This document shows, piece after piece, positions 12,850 to 16,414 of a stretch of 16,414 nucleotides of DNA. This DNA is from DATEOR01 sp036279015 (lineage in GTDB: Bacteria; Actinomycetota; Thermoleophilia; Gaiellales; Gaiellaceae). The translations under genes were made by a program, and so were the position numbers. The stretch is from positions 1 through 16,414 of the forward strand of contig DASUJY010000070.1 of the NCBI GenBank assembly GCA_036279015.1, written 5' to 3'. How positions within the stretch are numbered: the first letter of the stretch is position 1; the number at the start of each line of letters is the position of its first letter. The notes under the pieces were generated by a model, which was not told the DNA's origin, did not search any database, and saw nothing but the letters and a program-made list of their open reading frames with translations.

Positions 12850-15225
12850 GAATGCGCTGAGGAAGCGGTCGCGGAAGCCGCTCATCGGCCAGACCGGCGC
12901 TTGCGGGCTCGGCTGCAGGCCCTCCTCCCAGCTCCACCCGGCGATCCGGCGAAGTACTGCCGGGTCGTGCGCGATGACCGAGATCGGCACGTCGTGACTC
13001 AGATCCGGGCGAAGGCCGGTGACCACCGTCGAGGGCTGGTGGTCGCCGAGGACGACCAGCACGAGCTTGTCGTCGCCGTAGTGCTCGACGAAGGAGAGCA
13101 GGCTGTTCAACGAGTACTCGATGGACCGGCCGTACGCCGCGCGTACCGCGTCCCCGTCGCTCCAGAGCGCGGCCGTCGACACGTTCCCACCCGGCATGCT
13201 CTTGAAGACCGAGCCGTCGCCGACGTCGTCCCAGTCGACCAGCTCGGGGATCCGGGTCCAGGGGGCGTGGCTCGACACCATGTCGACCTCGGCGAAGAGG
13301 GAGCGGCGGTCGCGGTTCGCGAGCTCGTGCCGTTGGAGGGCCAGGAGGACGTACTGGTCGGGCATCGGAGCGTAGGCGAACTTCGGGCCCCGATAGCCGA
13401 GGTTGCGCTGGTCGTACACCTTGTCGTAGCCGTAGAACGACCCCTGCGGCCAGTCCCGGTCGTTGGCCGGCACGTCGTCGACAGTCCGCCAGCCCGCCCG
13501 CTTGAACGCCTGGCTGAGCGTGAACCGGTCGCTCGCGACCAGCTGGTCGTAGCGCCACTGCCGGTTGACCCAGACCCCCGATTGCAGTGTGGAGTGCGCC
13601 AGCCAGCTCGCGCCGCCGAACGTGGGCGAGGTGAGGAAGGCGCTCCGCGCGTGGAAGCCGGCGGCTCGCAGTCGCTCCGTCCCGTCGTCGAGCAGCGCGT
13701 CGACCTGTGGCGAGAACGAGGAACCCTGAACCGCGACCTTGCCGTAGCTCTCGACGAACGCGAGGATGACGTCCTTGCCGCGCAGGCTGGTCAGCAGCCG
13801 GTCGCCCGGGGTGGCACGGAAGCGGTCGCGCTGGATCTCCCGCGCGAAGATCGCGCGATCCCTGATTCCGGCGCGCACCGCGCGTACCTCATCGACCGCC
13901 AGGCCGGCGGCGCTCGTCGAGGCGATCGGCACGCCGGAGACGAGCTGCGCCCCGACCGCCCAGCAGAGCACCCAGGCGGCGCCGAGGGCAGTGACGGCGT
14001 GGAGCGATGGCCGGCGATGGCCGGCCGCGACTCGGGTCAGGCGAAGCACAGCCAGAGTCGTGAGGACGAGCAAGGCGACGATGAGCAGCGCCGCGGCGGC
14101 CACGACGAGGTACGCGTCCCTCGAGCCGACCGAGTCGCTCAGCGTCTCGATCGCGATCCCGGTGTACCGCCAGTCGGCGATGGGATCGAACGGCCGGTCG
14201 AAGGCCGTGTACAGGCCGATGTCGAGGACCTTCACGACGACGAGCAGACCGAGGACCGGCCCGGCGACCCAGGCCACGGCGCGTCGCGCGGCGGCGGGCA
14301 GGGCGAGGGCGAGCGCGACGACGACGAGGCCCTCGAGCGGAAGCCTCACGAACGCGCTGGGCGTCAGACGACTCGGCTGGTCCGGAGCGACCAAGGCGAG
14401 CCAGACGATCAGGATGGAGGCGATCGTGAGGAGGGCGGCGATTCCGGCTCGAACGCGCCCGCGTCTCCCGGCCGCGACGGCCCCCTCGGCAACCATCGCC
14501 CCACGAGCGTGCGAGGCGTGCCGGTGGCCCCAGAGCCACCACACGTCGCGCCCGAACGACTCGGCGAGCAGCGCGAGCGCGCCGACGAGCGCAGCCCGGG
14601 TGAGACCGAGCGGCAGGACCTCGGCAGCCGCGATCGTCAGCACGATCCCCTGAGTCGCGGCGACGACCTTGCGCCAGTAGCGCGGCGGCAGCGGCTCACG
14701 CAGCCACGGCCAGAGCCACCCGGCCGCGAAGAAGACGTAGCGTGCCGCGCCGATCGCGAGCACCCACGCGCCGGTCGAGCGGGCAACGTGCACGCTGAGG
14801 ACGAGGATCAGGAACGCGTCGACCTCGCCGTCGAAGAGCGCGCCCAGCGTCGACGACGTCCGGCTCCGGCGCGCGACCCAGCCGTCGACCGCATCCAGCG
14901 CGAGCGCGACGGCAGAGAGCGTCACCAGCAGCGTGACCGAGACGTGTTCGTCGAACGAGTCGGCGACGAGGGCCGCGACGCCGACGGCGAGCGTTGCCCG
15001 GGCAAGGGTCACCCAGTCCGCCGGTCCCAGCCGGCGGGGGCGGTAGCGGAGGACGCCGCGCGCCAGTGCCGCGTTCATGAGCACGCCGCAGGCGACAGCG
15101 ACGGCCCAGCCCGCGCCGCTGAGGCCGACGGTCACCGCAAGAGCGGCGCCCATCGTCACCTGGGCGACCACCGCAGCCCCCTGGAAGGTCTGAACCGCTC
15201 GCATCGTGCCGCCGTAGTCGTGCAT
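12838..15225 (-). CDS. Fusion of CDP-alcohol phosphatidyltransferase and LtaS/sulfatase-like domain
   Basis: This 795-residue membrane protein combines two activities. Residues 1-230 hold several helices and the complete CDP-alcohol phosphatidyltransferase motif: Asp111, Asp114-Gly115, Ala118-Arg119, Gly128, Asp132, Asp136. This site should face the cytosol and join an alcohol to a CDP-linked lipid or polyol. About five further helices follow (260-430). Residues 480-790 resemble the alkaline-phosphatase superfamily as in lipoteichoic acid synthase: VESYG (491-495), a nucleophile candidate Ser540 in FGGAS, SSHAPW (His653) and LGDHQP (Asp728-His729). That domain should lie outside. ATG 15225 has no clear ribosome-binding site, and Met8 (15204) is an alternative. 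It converges on ribA with a 12-base overlap and is very probably part of the same system. Confidence 0.88.
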   Translation of the reverse strand: MHDYGGTMRAVQTFQGAAVVAQVTMGAALAVTVGLSGAGWAVAVACGVLMNAALARGVLRYRPRRLGPADWVTLARATLAVGVAALVADSFDEHVSVTLLVTLSAVALALDAVDGWVARRSRTSSTLGALFDGEVDAFLILVLSVHVARSTGAWVLAIGAARYVFFAAGWLWPWLREPLPPRYWRKVVAATQGIVLTIAAAEVLPLGLTRAALVGALALLAESFGRDVWWLWGHRHASHARGAMVAEGAVAAGRRGRVRAGIAALLTIASILIVWLALVAPDQPSRLTPSAFVRLPLEGLVVVALALALPAAARRAVAWVAGPVLGLLVVVKVLDIGLYTAFDRPFDPIADWRYTGIAIETLSDSVGSRDAYLVVAAAALLIVALLVLTTLAVLRLTRVAAGHRRPSLHAVTALGAAWVLCWAVGAQLVSGVPIASTSAAGLAVDEVRAVRAGIRDRAIFAREIQRDRFRATPGDRLLTSLRGKDVILAFVESYGKVAVQGSSFSPQVDALLDDGTERLRAAGFHARSAFLTSPTFGGASWLAHSTLQSGVWVNRQWRYDQLVASDRFTLSQAFKRAGWRTVDDVPANDRDWPQGSFYGYDKVYDQRNLGYRGPKFAYAPMPDQYVLLALQRHELANRDRRSLFAEVDMVSSHAPWTRIPELVDWDDVGDGSVFKSMPGGNVSTAALWSDGDAVRAAYGRSIEYSLNSLLSFVEHYGDDKLVLVVLGDHQPSTVVTGLRPDLSHDVPISVIAHDPAVLRRIAGWSWEEGLQPSPQAPVWPMSGFRDRFLSAFSAG

Positions 15226-15284
15226 GCGTGGGATACGTACGCGAGACCGAGCGGCTCGGTTCAGGCCGCGACCCGGGCCAGGCG
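15226..15284. promoter_or_regulatory. Divergent gap between the fusion protein and methyltransferase genes
   Basis: These 59 bases (assuming starts at 15225 and 15285) are the only space for promoters of both divergent genes. Small palindromes occur (GCATGC at 15222-15227, TACGTA at 15234-15239), but no promoter consensus is clear. Confidence 0.35.
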
Positions 15285-16070
15285 ATGACGCAAGACGAGC
15301 GCGCTCCCTTCGTCCGGGCCCTCCAGCGAGCGCGCGAGTCCGCGTACGCCCCCGGCGAGTTCGTCGAGCAGGAGAGCTTCATGCGCGCGGCGGAAATCCG
15401 GGCAGTGGCTGGTCAGGCCGGGATCGCACCCGGCGTGTCGGTGCTGGACCTGTGCTGCGGAATTGCCGGGCCCGGCCGGGTCATCGCTCGAGAGCTCGGC
15501 TGCGCCTATCTGGGCGTGGACATGAGCTCGAGCGCCGTCGACATCGCTCGCGAGCGGGCAGGCGACCTCCCCTGCCGCTTCGAGGTGGCCCGAATCCCGC
15601 CGATTCCTCCCGGCCCGTTCGACGTGGTGCTCCTGTTCGAGACCATGCTCGCCTTTCGCGACAAGAAGGCGCTGCTCGAGGAGATATCCGGGGCGCTCGC
15701 ACCCGGAGGCCGGTTCGCCTTCACGATGGAGGAAGGCCTGCCCCTCTCGGAGGAAGAGCGAGAGCGCATGCCCGAGTCCGGCACGGTCTGGCTCGCCCCG
15801 CTCGAGGAGATGCTCAGCCGCCTGGAGCGGGTCGGGCTGCGCGTCCGCTGGCGGAAGGACTTCAGCCGGTCCCATCGTGCGGTGGCGGACTCCCTGGCCG
15901 ACGCGTTCGCCGCCGATGCGACGGCCATCGCCCGGCAGATCGGGCGCAGGGCGCTGGAGGATCTGCTGGCCGCCCACCGGCTCTGGGGCGAGTGGCTGCG
16001 AGACGGACGGGTTCGCAAGGTCGCCTTCGTGGCAGAGAAGACGGAGACGCCGGGTGCGACACGTGCCTAG
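15285..16070 (+). CDS. Class I SAM-dependent methyltransferase (Methyltransf_11/25-like)
   Basis: This 261-residue cytosolic protein has motif I as VLDLCCGIAGPGR (53-65), acidic strand-2 end GVDMS (77-81), FDVVLLFETMLAF (112-124) as motif IV and LLEEISGALAPGGRFAFT as the post-motif helix and strand. This is the UbiE-like small-molecule methyltransferase layout. The substrate is not evident; the double Cys in motif I is a variant of the usual GxG. ATG 15285 is chosen. An in-frame GTG at 15228 would add 19 poorly conserved-looking residues and nearly touch the divergent fusion gene. It is divergent from the phosphatidyltransferase fusion and may share a promoter region with it, so it could be a second tailoring enzyme of the cluster. 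Its stop overlaps the DUF72 stop (CTAG). Confidence 0.88.
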   Translation: MTQDERAPFVRALQRARESAYAPGEFVEQESFMRAAEIRAVAGQAGIAPGVSVLDLCCGIAGPGRVIARELGCAYLGVDMSSSAVDIARERAGDLPCRFEVARIPPIPPGPFDVVLLFETMLAFRDKKALLEEISGALAPGGRFAFTMEEGLPLSEEERERMPESGTVWLAPLEEMLSRLERVGLRVRWRKDFSRSHRAVADSLADAFAADATAIARQIGRRALEDLLAAHRLWGEWLRDGRVRKVAFVAEKTETPGATRA

Positions 16071-16414
16071 GAAACCCTCTGGACCATCTTGCGTAACGAG
16101 AGCGCATTGCGAACGGCATAGCCGTTCCAGTCGTTGTTGAAGTAGGCGAGCACTTCGACCTCGCGGCGCCACCTTTCGACCTGCCCGGCCCAGCCCTCGA
16201 GCTCGCGCTCCGAGTAGTTGCCGTTCCGCCCGCGGCTGCCGTAGTGGAAGCGGACGAAGGTCCAGTCCGCCGTGAGCTCCCGGGCCTGCCAGGGGCGCTC
16301 CGGGTGGTCGCCGATCACGAGCGCGGCCCCGTGGCGGCGGAGGAGCTCGTACGTCTCGGGCACGAACCAGCTCTCGTGGCGGAACTCGAAGCAGTGCCGG
16401 CCGGCCGGGAGCCG
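16067..16414 (-). CDS. DUF72 (YecE-like) protein, C-terminal part, cut by the window edge
   Basis: The open frame runs from the window end to the stop at 16067-16069, 115 codons. It reads CFEFRHESWF, then VPETYELLRRHGAALVIGD, later TFVRFHYGSRG and, near the end, VLAYFNNDWNGYAVRNAL. These are the conserved blocks of the C-terminal half of DUF72, a TIM-barrel-like family of unknown function. The FEFRH.SW and YFNND..G.A..NA motifs are particularly typical. The N-terminal half and the start lie beyond the window; the in-frame GTG at 16363 is internal. It is convergent with the methyltransferase, sharing the CTAG that holds both stop codons. There is no sign of a link with the cluster. Confidence 0.9.
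   Translation of the reverse strand, partial: RLPAGRHCFEFRHESWFVPETYELLRRHGAALVIGDHPERPWQARELTADWTFVRFHYGSRGRNGNYSERELEGWAGQVERWRREVEVLAYFNNDWNGYAVRNALSLRKMVQRVS

Noticed and set aside
15222..15242. GCATGC, TACGTA and a GCGT-N9-ACGC inverted repeat between the divergent fusion and methyltransferase genes.
   Set aside because: Each is too short to be distinguished from chance; no operator family is recognised.

Overview
The window is a gene-dense, very GC-rich stretch with GTG starts, 4-nt start/stop overlaps, a Ser/Thr kinase and two 14-helix type drug transporters. This fits a soil Actinomycetota. A deep lineage such as Thermoleophilia is possible, but that is an impression from protein style, not a measured result. 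No rRNA, tRNA, IS element, CRISPR array or long repeat was seen. No gene-free stretch exceeds about 100 bases.

Region 1 (1-7105) looks like ordinary chromosome. It holds the tail of an ABC-2 exporter permease, a small DUF2277 protein (minus strand), a DHA2-type MFS transporter followed by a DHFR/RibD-fold reductase (plus), a SIMPL-domain lipoprotein (minus), and a lipoprotein overlapping a membrane Ser/Thr kinase (plus). It ends with a minus-strand pair of a cysteine hydrolase and a second DHA2-type MFS transporter.

Region 2 (7202-15225) is the remarkable part. Seven plus-strand genes are tightly packed, several coupled by GTGA/ATGA overlaps: MDR dehydrogenase, 6-pyruvoyl-tetrahydropterin-synthase-like protein, GT4 glycosyltransferase, class I methyltransferase, flippase-like LPG-synthase-TM protein, stand-alone RibD-type reductase and GTP cyclohydrolase II. 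They run into a convergent 795-aa membrane protein that fuses a CDP-alcohol phosphatidyltransferase to an LtaS/sulfatase-like extracellular domain. The gene content suggests a pathway that opens GTP to a ribosylaminopyrimidine, reduces the ribose, remodels, glycosylates and methylates the product, and passes it to or across the membrane, perhaps as a lipid headgroup. The order of steps and the product are inference. I know of no characterised product for this gene set. The PTPS-like protein lacks several residues of the normal PTPS active site, so its chemistry is probably not the textbook one. The plus-strand cluster also uses more CTG leucine codons than the genes to its left.

Region 3 (15285-16414) holds a divergent class I methyltransferase and the C-terminal part of a DUF72 protein that runs off the window edge.

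All four convergent gene pairs abut or overlap at their stop codons, so no classical terminator hairpin can sit between them.
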